Origin: Margaritispora aquatica
Lineage: Eukaryota > Ascomycota > Leotiomycetes > Helotiales > Discinellaceae
Reading direction: 5' to 3'
Length of the DNA: 64,000 bases
NCBI GenBank assembly: GCA_007644065.1
Contig: VJWN01000001.1
Coordinates: 2,432,340-2,496,339 of the forward strand
Each line of letters begins with the position of its first letter. The first letter of the stretch is position 1. Shown here one piece after another: positions 34,483 through 46,701 of the stretch. The translations under genes were made by a program, and so were the position numbers. The notes beneath the pieces are model-generated. The model did no database searches. It was not told the DNA's origin and saw only the letters and a program-made list of their open reading frames with translations.

Positions 34483-36274
34483 ATGGTCTATTGCGGAAAG
34501 CCGTCGGGAGGCTGCCATGCCTGCAGGGAGCGGAAGACCAAATGTGACAAAGTTCCCGAAGGATGTACACAATGCAAGCGAGCAAAAAGAGTTTGCCCTG
34601 GCTATCGAGTCCCAGGTGACTTGGTGTTTAGAGATCAGAGCTCGAATGTGATTCAAAAATTCAAAGCTAAAGAGGCAAAAGCGAAACAAGCTGCTTCAGT
34701 AAGCTTTTTCTCTTCATGCTTACGTCCAATTTTTAAGCGGCCAATGATTATTATGACAATTCTAACATCAAATTTCCTTACAGGGCTCTCCCAATTCCAT
34801 GAACTTTGGTGGGGAAGGCGTTATGGGGCTTATGCACGACGAATCAGTTGAGCTTGTTGATCGTGAAGACACCAAGCTCGCCATGTTCTCGCTTGCTCCA
34901 ACCCTAGAAGAGCGAGCCACTGGATTTTTCATCGCAAACTACGTTTTGGGCTTAAGTGGGCCATCTAAAGGCCACTTGGACTATCTGGCGGACATGGCAA
35001 GACGAGAAGTACTTGATGATGGACTCATGTGCAGTATCAAAGCAGTGGGCTTAGCCGGGTATGCTCATTCAGCGCATGCACCGTCACTAATGAGCAATGC
35101 CCGATACCAGTACATGAAAGCACTTCAGTCAACAAACAGAGCTCTTCGAGACCCTGAAGCCGCAAAGAAAGACTCAACTCTGGTCTCTATCATGATTCTT
35201 ACCATTTTCGAAACAATCACTGGATGCAGGCAAAGCTCACTCAAGGACTGGGCTCAGCACGTTCATGGGTCAGCAGCTCTCATCAAGCTCCGTGGTGAAG
35301 AGCAACTCAAAACAATACAAGGTCGAAAAATGATGGTCCAGATAACCGCCTCGATGATGATATATTGTTTACAAGCGGCCAATCATGTGCCTGATCATCT
35401 CTACGATTACATGAATAAAAGCAGGGACACTATTCCGAAAGGGGAGTCATCTATGACAGTCACATACACAATGATGCTCTTCTGCAATCTGCGTGCTGAT
35501 GTCAGGCATGGCATAGAGAAGGATCCTCATAAGATACTAGCCAGAGCGCTGGAGCTCGATAGCATTTTGAAGGACATCGAATATAATAATCCACCTGTGG
35601 GCTGGGAATATGAGACAATTTTTACCGACGAGCCTTGTGAATATGTTTGGAATGGGAGATATCATGTTTACTACGATTATGTGAGTGATCGCCGTTCTTC
35701 TAACATTCTTCGTCAACTGAGATGAGGGTTTGGAATCGCTGTCGTGCTAACAATAATATAGTGGATTGCTCAGATATGGAATGCCTTGAGAGTCGTGCGG
35801 ATATTAGCTCACGAAATGATACGCACTGTCTTCGTCAGAGGCTTCGCCGCCAAACCCCCAGTATTCAATAAACCCGAACATACCATACAATTCCAAGAAT
35901 CAGTAGATACACTATACGCATTACAAGCCGACATTCTCTACAGCGTCGTCCAGCACGTTGGATATTTTCCCAAGCCCACAGAAAGGTTCCAGCACAGCTC
36001 CGTGGCCTCGAAGAAGATTTTCGACTTGAACGAGGAATTGGCTGACGTTAGGATGTCGGGAGGCTCGTTCTTGCTGTGGCCGCTGTATCTTGTGGGAAAT
36101 ATGGACTTGTCGGATGCGCCTGTTAGGAACTTTGCTGTGAGGAATCTGGAGTTGATTGGTGATCGTATGGGTATAGCTCAGGCTCATGTCCTGGCTAAGT
36201 TGGTGAAGACACAAAAGGACTTTGAGGAATTCAGAGAGGTTGGAGAACAGAGAGTGGTTCAGGTCGATGTTTGA
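34483..36274 (+). CDS. Zn(II)2Cys6 transcription factor
   Basis: Exons 34483-34698, 34784-35680 and 35762-36274 encode 541 aa. The N-terminus carries a perfect binuclear cluster, Cys11-X2-Cys14-X6-Cys21-X6-Cys28-X2-Cys31-X6-Cys38, followed by a basic linker (FKAKEAKAKQAA). The rest matches the Fungal_trans_2 type regulatory region, with SIMILTIFETITGCRQSSLKDWAQHVHGSAALIKLRG as the recognisable block. A nuclear DNA-binding activator is expected. It sits between a divergent MFS exporter and a downstream carboxylesterase on the same strand, the usual place for a pathway-specific regulator, but targets are inference. An upstream in-frame ATG at 34420-34440 region is not needed. Confidence 0.92.
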
Positions 36275-37380
36275 ATACCACCGGCCTACGATTCCAAAAC
36301 ACAAGCCGAAAGATGTGCATGATCAACAACCGAGTCAGACTCACTAGACAGACACAAACAGAGCTATGTGATCTCGAATTATCAGCTAATGATGCACAAG
36401 GGATCTTGTGTATAGTTCTGGAATCACATTTTCAGAATATAGAAAGGCCTGAAGCAATAAGGCTCAAAATCTTCACACGAGCGTGACTAAGACAAAAACA
36501 CCAACAGCTTTGTCGAGGAGCCGAGCTGCAGTTCCAGACATCAATACTTTCTCGATCAAAGTGGCCACAGTGTCATTCCATTTCACATCAACACATGAGA
36601 TCCCCAGAATATTGGGGAGGGATTATATGAAACTATGATGCAAGCAATCATTCTAAATGGTTGTAGAAGTTCGAAATTTTGGAAGACCAAAGATCTGGGT
36701 AAAGTATTATGTGTTTGAGGCTCTAGTCTCCCGTATGCCGAATACTTCACTAGAACAATTGAGGGCGTTCACGACCTCCTGAGAAAGCTCAACAAATGCA
36801 AAGAAATGATCCTTCTTTCGGTATGAATAGTGATTACTGATGTTCCTCCTTTCTTAACTCGAATCACAAAATCATCCACACCACACATTGGCCAAACTTC
36901 GGCTTCATATACACAAAGAGCTTCTTCCCTCAACAATTACCGATTTTCCACCGACCGTCTTGCCAAAGAGCATCTCTTGGCGAGGCTTATATGTTTTCAT
37001 CTTGAAAACGCCAGTTTACCCGACGAACGCGCGTGGTTATGGATATGCTCCAACATTTAACCTTCAATATAGCAGATCTCCGGGAAGTGGAATGACAAAT
37101 CGCATCGTACAACCACATGGTTTTGGAAATCTTTATCCACCACTGCAGATTATCGAGCAACAAAAACATTTTTGTCAGTGCTGCATTTGGCATCATAATT
37201 ACAATTTTGAGGAAATCAACATGATTAAATCGTAAGTGTGGATACGAACAAATCCTCGCTTCTTGCGAGTACGAATCGTGTGAACAACGTGCTCCATGTA
37301 TATGTGAAAATACATAAACCAGCCTCCCCCCAGCTATGCTTTACTTCCTCAACACCGCCAGCCAGCCCAACGCACTCAAG
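36275..37380. other. Intergenic region upstream of the carboxylesterase
   Basis: About 1.1 kb. Short AT-rich frames have no coding character. A second in-frame ATG for the carboxylesterase lies at 37336, after a C run. Confidence 0.45.
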
Positions 37381-39231
37381 ATGAAGTTCATCCTCGTCTC
37401 CGGCCTTCTGAGCTTCATTAGCTCGCTCAATCCTTTCAACAGCACAGTCTCGTCAAGCGGTCCAACTGTCACCATCACCAACGGAACACTCCAAGGCGTG
37501 TCCAACACACAATGGGGAACCGACCACTTCCTCGGGATTCCGTTCGCACAACCACCCGTTGGATCGCTTCGCTTCAGCCCTCCTCACTCCATCAACGAGA
37601 CCTGGCCATCAACACTCAACGCCACGACCTTCGGCCCGCTCTGCATCAACTACCTGCTCGGTCTCCCCGTCGACCCAGCAGACATCACCTATGCCCAAAG
37701 TGAAGACTGCCTAACCATCAACGTGATCCGGCCCACCGGAACGACAGCCACCTCCGCTCTGCCCGTGCTGGTGTGGATCTATGGCGGTGGATTTCAAGAG
37801 GGTGGTTCCGGCGACGGGAGGTACAACACCTCGTACATCGTCAAGAACTCGGTTGAGATGAACATGCCCACTATAAGCGTGACATTCAACTACCGCTTAA
37901 ACGGATGGGGCTTCCTCGCCGGCGACGACGTGCGAGCCGAAGGAAAGCTGAACGCAGGTCTGTATGACCAGCGAATGGCACTGCAGTGGGTTCAAGAGAA
38001 CATCGCTGCGTTCGGAGGAGATGCCTCGAAAGTCACCATTCAAGGCGAGTCAGCGTAAGTCCAACCAAACTCCTCAGTTCCATCGCCATTTCCATGTCCC
38101 ACAACTGACCATCTCCCAGGGGTGCCGCATCCGTCGGTTTCCACCTGCTCGCCCACTCCGGACGCGACGACAAGCTCTTCCGCGCCGCAATCTGCCAGAG
38201 CGGCGGGCCCTTCTACTACGGCACTTTCTACACGGAAGCAACGTCACAGGCTCAGTACGCCGTCGTGCTCTCCGCAACCAGCTGCACTAATGCCACGGAC
38301 TCACTCGCATGCGTCCAAGCCGCTCCTTACGACACCCTGAACGCCGTCTTCGCGACTCAATACTGGTTCCCCGTAATCGACGGCACCTTCCTGACGAACT
38401 ACACCTCGTCCCTCCTCGCCGCCGGGGAATTCGTCCACGTCCCGCTCCTGATCGGGGCCAACACCGACGAGGGGAAGCTCTTCGCCGGCGCAGGCGCAGA
38501 CTCCGACTCTGCGTTCGCGACGGCCATCGCACAAGGCGCCTTCGGCCGCCCCTCCTCCGCCTCAACCATCGAGCGCATCGTGGCCGCGTACCCCTTCCCG
38601 GGGAGCAACACGACACACGGGCAATCCCCCGACACGATCGCGCCGGCCGCGGGGTATGGGTCGCAGTTCTTCCGCACGGCGCGCTACTTCGGCGACAGCT
38701 TGTTCATCGCGGGCCGGCGGTACACGAACCAGATCTGGGCGCAAGCCGGCGTGAAGACGTACAGCTATCGTTTTGATACCGTCCCGGCGGGGTGGGACGC
38801 CGACATGGTCGGCGCGACGCACTTCATGGAGGTCGGGTTTGCGTTTGATAATGTGCCTGGCACGGGAATGGACGTTAGTTCGTTTGCGGTTGAGGAGGCG
38901 GGCGGGAGGAGGGAGAGCTACGAGGCGCTGGGAAAGCTCATGAGTAGGATGTGGTTGGCTTTTGCGGGGACGTTGGATCCTAATGCACATGGTGGTGAGT
39001 TTTCCTCCCTTCTTGTTTTTCGGTGGTGATAGTGGTTGTGGTGCAGCTGACGGGAAATTTGACTAACAAGGACCAGTTTCCAACTTCACGACCGTCTGGC
39101 CGGAATACAACCTCACGGCGCCGACGAACATGGTGTTTGATGGGAACAAGACGTCGTATGTGGAGGCTGATGATTGGCGTGTCGATGCGTTACAGATCTT
39201 TGTTGATACTGCGCTTGATTTCCAGAGGTAG
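37381..39231 (+). CDS. Secreted type B carboxylesterase/lipase
   Basis: Exons 37381-38054, 38120-38994 and 39077-39231 give 567 aa. MKFILVSGLLSFISSLNPF is a signal peptide; an in-frame ATG 45 bp upstream would mask it, so I chose 37381. Family landmarks are GTDHFLGIPFAQPPVGSLRFSPP, SEDCLTINVIRPTG, LVWIYGGGFQEGGSGD (oxyanion hole), the GESAGAASVGFHLLAHSG nucleophile elbow with Ser224, IGANTDEGKLF (acid) and GATHFMEVGFAF (catalytic His region). Intron 1 splits the alanine codon right after the active serine. Eight or more NxS/T sites fit an extracellular glycoprotein. Substrate could be plant or fungal esters or a pathway intermediate. The second exon is strongly GC-rich at third positions. Confidence 0.93.
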
Positions 39232-39825
39232 ATGGGTAGATGGGATGGATGGATGGACGACCTTGGGAGGGAAGAGGAGGGATTCGGTCTCTCTGATGAA
39301 GGAATGATTTGGTATATGCTACGACGATGATGATAATAGTTAATTGATAATGTTTACCTTGGAGCAGCTTTCATATTCGAACTACGAATATATTCTTGAG
39401 ACGTGGAAATCGTCCTGTGGCATGAGTTAACGAATCTCCTAAACTCAATTATGTGACCAACGGAACATACCTTATATTGATTATCTTTTCAAGCGTTTCC
39501 TCACAAGCAAGATCAGAGCATTTGTTTGTCTTTAGGTAACCTTCACCCAAATCACCCTCCATTACATTCAAGCAGGTCTTTGACAACAAGGACATTCTAT
39601 TTCCTAAAACTCCTAAATCCTAAGCCCAGCTCAGCTTAATCATAGACACGATCCATCAAATCAGACCAAAAAATGGCTCTGGCTCAGACTCCAGCACAAA
39701 TCAAAACCGGGGTATCCTACACTCCAATCCAATCCTCCTCTTGGTGAGCACGCAGTTGCGATCATTATCATCCACATAGTCGCATTTCACCCACCTCTCC
39801 AAATAGTCAATATCAAAAACCCCCC
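39232..39825. other. Intergenic, convergent 3' ends
   Basis: About 590 bp between the carboxylesterase and chloroperoxidase stops. A GATG/GGAT repeat at about 39235-39260 follows the esterase stop. No gene seen. Confidence 0.5.
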
Positions 39826-40624
39826 TCAATTCTTTACCCCAGGCCCAACAATAACCCACCACATCATGCCCAACGCATTGCCCAAGAGCGTGAAAATCGT
39901 CCTCTTCTTCGGATTATCCAAAATCACATCCGGGAACCTCTCCTCCGCAAACACCGCCTCCAGCACCTCGACACTGAGCTTGCCGCCCGTCTGCGCCGTG
40001 TTCATGAGGCCCACGTACTGCAGCACGCGCACAAACCACAACTTGATGGACAGCTTCGGTGCGCCAGACGCTCTGCTCTCCTTGTCTCTGCGGATGAACG
40101 TCCGCGCCATGGAGCGCAGCGTCACCGGGCCGCCGTGCGCGTCCGCGATCATGTCTGCGAGCATTTGCGGCTGGAATGTGTAGTTGTCGCCTGTTTGGTG
40201 CAGGTCCAGTCGTGTGAAGGACGAGTCGTGCTCGATAACATTGTGTTTGCGTGTGTCGGCCAGGTCGAAGGTGCCGTCTTTGCGGAGGAGGGGTGGGAGT
40301 GCGGTCGTGAGGGCGTGTGCGGCGGTCTTGGTCATGTGGAGGACGTTCATGAGGACGTGCTCGACTTGGAGGGGGGTGAGGTTTTTGCCATCGCGGGGTC
40401 TGGAGGGGGAGGGTATTAGTATTTGATTCGAGGAGAAGAGGACCAGCATAGAGCACATACAGATAGCCTTGGTTTGCGAGCGCGTTCAGACCGGGACATG
40501 GACCACGGTTTTCGGGGTCGCCTTTGATGTATGTGTGGTCTTCGTCCAGGAGGGAGTTTTCTGGTTTAGGAGTCGCTCCCGAGGCAAAAGCGCTCTTGAC
40601 GATGTTGGTGAGGGTGAGATACAT
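39826..40624 (-). CDS. Heme-thiolate haloperoxidase/peroxygenase family protein (Peroxidase_2), no signal peptide
   Basis: Exons 40624-40461 and 40399-39826 encode 245 aa. The PCPGLNALANQGYLPRDGKNLT segment holds the proximal Cys43 of the conserved Pro-Cys-Pro heme ligand, and NVIEHDSSFTR (Glu111-His112-Asp113) the EHD motif of chloroperoxidases and short unspecific peroxygenases; FAEERFPD near 206 may give the distal acid-base glutamate. The enzyme class uses H2O2 to halogenate or oxygenate substrates. Most characterised members are secreted, but here the N-terminus (MYLTLTNIVKSAFASG) is not a convincing signal peptide and the C-terminus ends with a hydrophobic helix (FTLLGNALGMMWWVIVG) that could anchor it. 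It lies tail-to-tail with the carboxylesterase. Confidence 0.9.
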
Positions 40625-42534
40625 GGTGAACGTTGGCAATTGTGTGGCAGGTTGCCTGTTTCTTTGCTATGATGGTAGTACCTTGGGTAGTCAAGTTGAG
40701 AGACTTCTCGTTGACAGAGCGCGTATATATGTGATGAGACAGAAGGAAGAGAGAGAAAGAGATAGAGATAGCAATGAACGAAAGGAGAGAGTGGCTGATG
40801 CTACCTGATATATACCTTACCAATGTAATGTACCTCCATACGGCAGCTCCGTCCCAGAGCAACAGAGTCGCAGTCAGCACCAACTCCCAGCTTGTGAAAT
40901 GAGGTCAGCACGACCGCGTGGGGAGGTCGACACGATAGGCTGGCTGGCTGTGCTGTGCAAGGAATGGAAGCAGTAATACTGGTACAGAGTAATGCAGTTG
41001 AGACAAGCCTGCCTGCCTTACTAGGCTGTCTGTCTTATACTTGCAGATACTAGGAGCAAAGAGACGAGAGACGAGAATGGCTTGTGATACTAGCTGGACT
41101 TGCGTCCTGAGAAGAGATCGATCCTGTCCTGTGTGCGTGCTCCTCTCCTCATTGCTTGTGAAAAGCCCAGCCTTGGAATGGTGGAATGTGGAAGGGATTG
41201 AAGCTCAATCACTCAATCAGCTTCCTCACAATAGGATTGATGACCCGGTGAAACCCAGCCACCATGCAGAGAACCCAGCACATACATTCGTCTATTCCGA
41301 TAGGAGGGAGAGAGGGCTTTTGGCGAGTGAGTCTCTCTGCCATGGACATGAACAGAGACATGGACAGATATAGGGCTGATCATCGAAGCCAATGGCTGTC
41401 GATATGTGCCAAGTTAACGATCGTCGTGATATAAAGAAGGTTTACAATTCACCAAGTCGTCCTTCGACTGTCCATCGAACTTGTCTCAAAAAGCAATTAT
41501 ATGGTTTCGTGCTCGCCGAGATGAACCCTTGCAAGCGCCGGGAACACTTGCAGGCACCCGAAAAGCCCAAGCACCAAAGATCAAAGATCAAGGATCAAGC
41601 CAAGGACTAAAGCTGAAGAGAAGATGTGGTGAAGTGTGAGGGAGGGAGGGAGGGAGGGGGAAGACAAGAGGAGAGAGGGGTTAGGGCTGAGGCTGAGGCT
41701 GAGGTGTGAACAAATCCATCTTTGTTTTTCTATATCTTTGGTGCTTACTGTTCCGCTTCTTGGGCTGAGTAAGATTTACATATGAAATTTTTTAGGTAAT
41801 CTTATTTACCAAGGTACCTAGGTACAGTACTATCCAGGTAGGTTAGGTGAGGTTTAGGCTTTAGGTTAAAGTATACGGAAAATACGACAGGCGAACGAAC
41901 GAGAAGATGTACATTTGATATGATACAGGACTTTATAGGCTGAGTACAGGGATTGTAGCTCAGCTCGATCGTGATGAATGGTAGAGCTGCCCAGATTCAG
42001 TATCATTAAATACTAAAATAAATACTACTGGATGATATAGAATGTAGGGCTGATGTCTATACATATATATGTATGTTAGAAACTTATACAAATAAGAGAT
42101 CCTTTCGAAGTTCTCATGAAATAGTTGCGACACGGTACTTGTATATTTGTACATGAACCGAGTAGTGGCTTTTGCCTCTGATGAAAGACGAATCCGGTCA
42201 GCCTCGCGTCGTGTTGTTGTGTTGGAACATATTGAATTGAAATTGAATTGTATAATGGTACATGTTGAGCTCTTCTAATAAATGCTACTATATACATACA
42301 CAAGCAGATGCCCCATATAATACAATTATTAATCATCATGCTGCCCTGTACATATCCAATCCTACATGGACACCCCAAGTCCCGGATTGCCTCGCTGAAA
42401 ATGCATCAGTAGCGCCGATTTAAATGCATGCGTATCGTCTAAAATCCCCTGGTGTCGTCCTTGAGTCCTGATGCTCTCTTGGTCATTCTCTTCGTTTAGC
42501 CAAACCAACCATATCTACTCAGTGCGCTCTCCCA
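40625..42534. other. Intergenic region upstream of the haloperoxidase
   Basis: About 1.9 kb. Purine-rich stretch at 40738-40800, a GGGA repeat at 41639-41660 and AT-rich sequence beyond 41700. Several 60-110 codon frames were checked and have neither domains nor splice-consistent extension. Confidence 0.5.
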
Positions 42535-43607
42535 TCACAACAACCGTCCCCAACCCCACCATCCACCCATAACTAGCATCCCACCCACCAAGAAGATTTG
42601 AACCCAACGCACCAACGCCTCTTTCAGAATCCCCTCAAAGAACTCCTGCATCGCCTTGCCGTCGTTCGCGCATGGGAAGGGTTCGTCTGGTACGGGGCAG
42701 TTGAGAATTTCGCATAGAGGCTCCCACCCGTCTTTGACATTGAAGAAGAAAAGTCGCTCCGGAGGGACAACACGTCGGAGGTAGTCTTCGTGCATTGTTA
42801 GGAGTTCTGGGGAGAATTAGTGTCAAGTTCTATATGGATTGTAGTGTAGAGTATTACCTGGTCCGCCCATGTTGGATTTGCTGGTTTGGTAGATGTTCTC
42901 TAACCTAAAAGATATTAGTCTTGCTATCCGAAATCCTTCTCTCATACTATCTCTAATCGAGTATCTCTTGCCCTCTCAAAACCCAAGTAAGAATAGAAAG
43001 TTAGACTAACCGATCACCAATCGTATTCCTCCACTGCCCAAACCACCTCAACGTCGGCATAGGATAAAATACATAATCCAACCACCACAAGCCCGTGTTC
43101 TTATTCAGTGCCTGACTGCTTTTGAACCATGCACTCCTCTCCCGCGTCGTACAGATCACTATCGCCTTAGGGTATAACCTCGTCAGCTCCTCAGTGAATT
43201 GGATCATGGGCGTGTCTGTCGTTCCCACGTAGCCTGCCGTTAGATCACGGAGGTTGGTGTCAATGAGCGTTTGCGGAGCGCCTCGACGTTGAATATTGAT
43301 CCATTTCTTGACGTATTCTGGTCAATGGTAAGCATAGCACGTGATACTACGAGAAAGTGAGGAGGAGGAGGATGCGGTGTTTCAGATGGTGGAAGCCACG
43401 TCTGAGGGGATTAGGAATAGTGAGGGAATTGGGAGTGAACATACCTTCTTCTCGCAACAGAACTGCCGTGCCAGAATGACATACCGGCCCATCGAGCAGT
43501 CTTTCTAACGCCATCGCAAACGACACTGTTCCTGTCCTCGAGAATCCAGCTCCTATGACACGCACCTCGCGACTCAGATCCGTCGGTATCGAAGGTTTCT
43601 GGCCCAT
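42535..43607 (-). CDS. P-loop sulfotransferase family protein (Sulfotransfer_4)
   Basis: Exons 43607-43445, 43317-43011, 42904-42858 and 42806-42535 give 262 aa. The N-terminal VIGAGFSRTGTVSFAMALERLLDGPVCHSG contains the PAPS/P-loop-like motif of the family; LIDTNLRDLTAGYVGTTDTP, YPKAIVICTTRERSAWFKS and VVPPERLFFFNVKDGWEPLCEIL complete the signature seen in many fungal paralogues. A hydrophobic C-terminal segment (WVQIFLVGGMLVMGGWWGW) predicts a tail anchor. The family is common in fungal secondary-metabolism loci, but few members are characterised, so sulfation activity is unproven. Exon 3 is 47 nt; all phases agree. Confidence 0.87.
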
Positions 43608-45074
43608 CTTTTCAGTCTGCTCTTTTTTTTCCCTGGCGATAAATTCTGCCTCTCGCTTGTTCTTGCTCTCGCTCTATTTCGAGAACTCTCTTCTTTGTCG
43701 TACTGCGTATATACAGCAAATATCTTGGGTGTATGAATGCAGGAAATCCCAGTCCAGGTATCAACCTTCTAGAAGCTCTCAGGGTACAGTACAAACAAAC
43801 TCAAAGGATGGAACTTGAAACTAGCGGTGACAGATGACAGGCAAGAAATAAAGTAATGATAGGTATGTATGCACCGATTTTGACAAGCAAGATCAAGATC
43901 AAGAATGACTGCGCCCACGGTTCATAAGAAAGGTAAGGTGAGTAGGTATGAATAATGAAGAGCAAAAATAAAAATAAAATGAGAAGAGAAGAGACTCAGA
44001 GACGCACACTACTTCGTCAATCAAACAAGCCTTTCTTGGAACCCCGTCTAAGCAAGGTAAGAATAAGAATAAGATCAACAGATGGGGAAACTCTAAGCTG
44101 GCTTCGCAGGATGAAGATGAAAATTGGTAGGGCTATCAAACCGTGTATTGGGGTTAGGGTTCGAAGCTAACACGGAATCCAAAGCTGCCGACATGTTTCG
44201 AAGTTGGTCTCCCCCCCGTGTCTCCTTCATTGCTTCGTGCGACAGCAACGCACTCTCGACGCACCAACTCCTGTTTCGAAGTGCGACTTGAGGATGATCG
44301 GATGATCGGATGATGAGGCTCTCTCTCTCTCTCTCTCTCTATCACTCTCCTTTGTTAGAGAGGGGAGGGGGTGTTTGAGAAGTTAAAGGGCAGGAATAGC
44401 CTCGAGATGTTGAGGATTTGTTTGTTGGATGGGTCGGATGATTCGATGGTTGGATGGAAGCATGAGAGAAGGACACTGCTGATGTGGCTTGCTCGGATGG
44501 TGATCTCCCGCCGTTAGTGGCGTCGCGTGGCAACAGTTTGCCGGGCTCGCTTAGTTCCGACGGATAGTGTTCGGGTCGGAGGGGAAATAGGATTTACTTT
44601 ATGATGGTATCGGTTCATCCTGTCCTTTCTATTGTTTATGGTTGATGATCCGAGTTGATCCTAAGAGTGGGAATAGGTTGGATGTCTTCAAGTAATATGT
44701 CTCGGGAAGAGTGTTGTTGAATATCTTTATTAACATGGGGGAATGTGTCAGGAGGTGATTGAACAATCTCAAGTCATCTCCACCTTATGACAAGTTGACA
44801 GACTGACAGTTATTATACTAGCGAGTCTACTAGTCTACTAGTCACCAACACGGACACGGAAGTCAAGAGCTCACAATCAGATCAAACCCCCAGAAATAGT
44901 ACAAATCCAATGCCTTCCACAATGCTGGAAAGCTCACGCACGTGCAGTATCTCCAATATCAAAACACAAAGACCATGCTCGCAACCGTTTCCTCGCATCA
45001 CCTCACCACCACTACAACCACCTCACTCGCGACCGAGACCGTAACTGCTATCCAACCCAACCACCATCGCAACC
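43608..45074. other. Intergenic region
   Basis: About 1.5 kb between the sulfotransferase-like start and the stop of the next minus-strand gene. It holds a CT array at 44319-44340, a short C tract at 44211-44217 and a CTAGTCTA dyad near 44828-44843. No gene supported. Confidence 0.5.
44319..44340 (+). repeat. (CT)11 dinucleotide repeat
   Basis: Eleven uninterrupted CT units preceded by two GATCGGAT copies. Confidence 0.9.
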
Positions 45075-46701
45075 TCATATGCAACCAGCACCATCACGAA
45101 CTAACTTCTGTCTCTGCTGCTCCGCACTCCCAACAAGCGCCTCATAGTCCCTCCCACCATTCTGCTCCATGAAGGACAGACGATTTCGCTCATTCTCAGC
45201 CATTCGCTCTGCACGTTCAGCCTGGGCCTGGGCCATTCTCACTTCACTCTGCTGCTGCTGCTCCTGGGTCACTCCGTCACGCTCATTCTGAACCATGTTC
45301 AATCCACGCTCATCTTGAGTTGTTCTCATCCCACTCGGCTGCTGTTGCTCCAAACCCATCCTTTCAGTGCGCTGTGGTCGTGGTGGTCTTTGTGGTCTTT
45401 GCGGTCGTTGAGGTCGCTGCGGCAGTGGCTGCAATTGTTGCTGTTGCACTTGCTCTTGTTGAGGCTGAGATTCTGGTTGTTGCTGCTGAGGCATCTGCTC
45501 CTCCTGGCTTCTTCTTGAGCGAATAAGCAATTCCACCGCCTCCTCTGACAAGTTAGTCGGCATTCCGGGCCAAAGAACCCCGTTTCTATCTGTAAAGCTG
45601 CCTTCGAAGTGGGGATTGTAACCGCGGAGGATGGATCCTGCACTTGGGTGGTATGGCTTTGGGTACAAAGGATAGCGTGGAGGTGCAGGTCGAGGAGGGA
45701 TGATGGTGTTGGCGGCTGCTTGTTGTTGTTTTCCCCTGTTCTTGTTCTTGTTTTTGCGACGTAGAAAGATGAGGAAAATTCCAAGGGCGGCCAGAATCGC
45801 GAAAAAAGACACGCCGAGACCAACTGTGATGGAAAGCACGAGAGTTAGTTAAGTGTTCTCTACAGAGTGAGAGAGGACCTTTGAGTCGGCGTTGGGTAAG
45901 TACCAGGCGACAGATCCCAGGGGAGGATGAAGAGTGTTACGCGAGACTACCTCGATAGGCGAAGATGGAGAGGAGGGGTAAAGACTTACTTCCAACTCGT
46001 GCTCTAGTGGAGAGAGAATGGCCCTGATCTGATGCTGCTGGCAAGGCGGTCGAAGTTCCCATCGCACCAGAAGTCTGAGTTTGATGGAATGGCGAAGCAG
46101 GCAATTTCGAAGTTGCCACTAGCGAGACCGTGGATGGCACGCCAGAAGACTGAGTGCTATTGTTCGGGATGATTGCAGTGAGAGAAGCAGTAGCATTGGC
46201 CGAGAACTGCGAGATAGAGATTGAAATTGTCGCAGGTGGTGGTTCGAAAGTGTTATTGTTATTGTTATTGTTGGTAGCTATGGGCGAAGAGTTCACACTG
46301 ATATAGGCAGGAAGTCGGGTTGTGATAGTCACAGTCGAAGTTGAGAGTCGCGCGGGCGTGGAACAAGAGGCAGTGTTCTCTGAGCAAGTGATTGCATCAG
46401 TTGGGCTTGGGATGGGAGTGGGATTGGGGAGAATTGGGTAAAACGTCCAGGTGCTGCATATCGAAGTGCCGTCCTTGAAGATCCACTGCTCGCCGATTGT
46501 GAGGATGAATATCGCTGGGTCGGAAGACGTTTCGATTTGAAATGCGTTCACCGGGGCTACGATCACTGGGCCATAGTTCGCACTTGGTGGAGATGGCGAT
46601 GAAGATAGAGATGGAGATGTGGTGTTCAACCATAGAGAGTTGCGGATAGTGTTATTTGACAGGGTGTTGTGGATCGTACCGTTCGTCATCTCGTTCGACA
46701 T
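45075..46701 (-). CDS. Single-pass membrane glycoprotein with Ser/Thr-rich ectodomain and Gln-rich tail
   Basis: Exons 46701-45990 and 45823-45075 (166-nt intron) join to 486 aa. The first ~235 residues are rich in Ser, Thr, Pro and Asn, with a likely folded part (VIVAPVNAFQIETSSDPAIFILTIGEQWIFKDGTSICSTWTFYP) and a run of seven Asn. A transmembrane helix (IGLGVSFFAILAALGIFLIFL) is created across the splice junction and is followed by RRKNKNKNRGK as stop-transfer. The tail has PRPAPPRYPLYPKPYHPSAGS, a Gln-rich block with QRPQRPQRPQR repeats, and Arg/Glu-rich coiled-coil sequence. The layout recalls MID2/WSC-like wall sensors, but no WSC or named domain is visible. No signal peptide follows the chosen ATG, so a 5' exon may be missing (a GTAAGC donor lies just upstream). 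Confidence 0.7.

Noticed and set aside
38074..38990. Arg/Pro-rich frames opposite the carboxylesterase
   Set aside because: Shadows caused by high third-position GC in the real gene.
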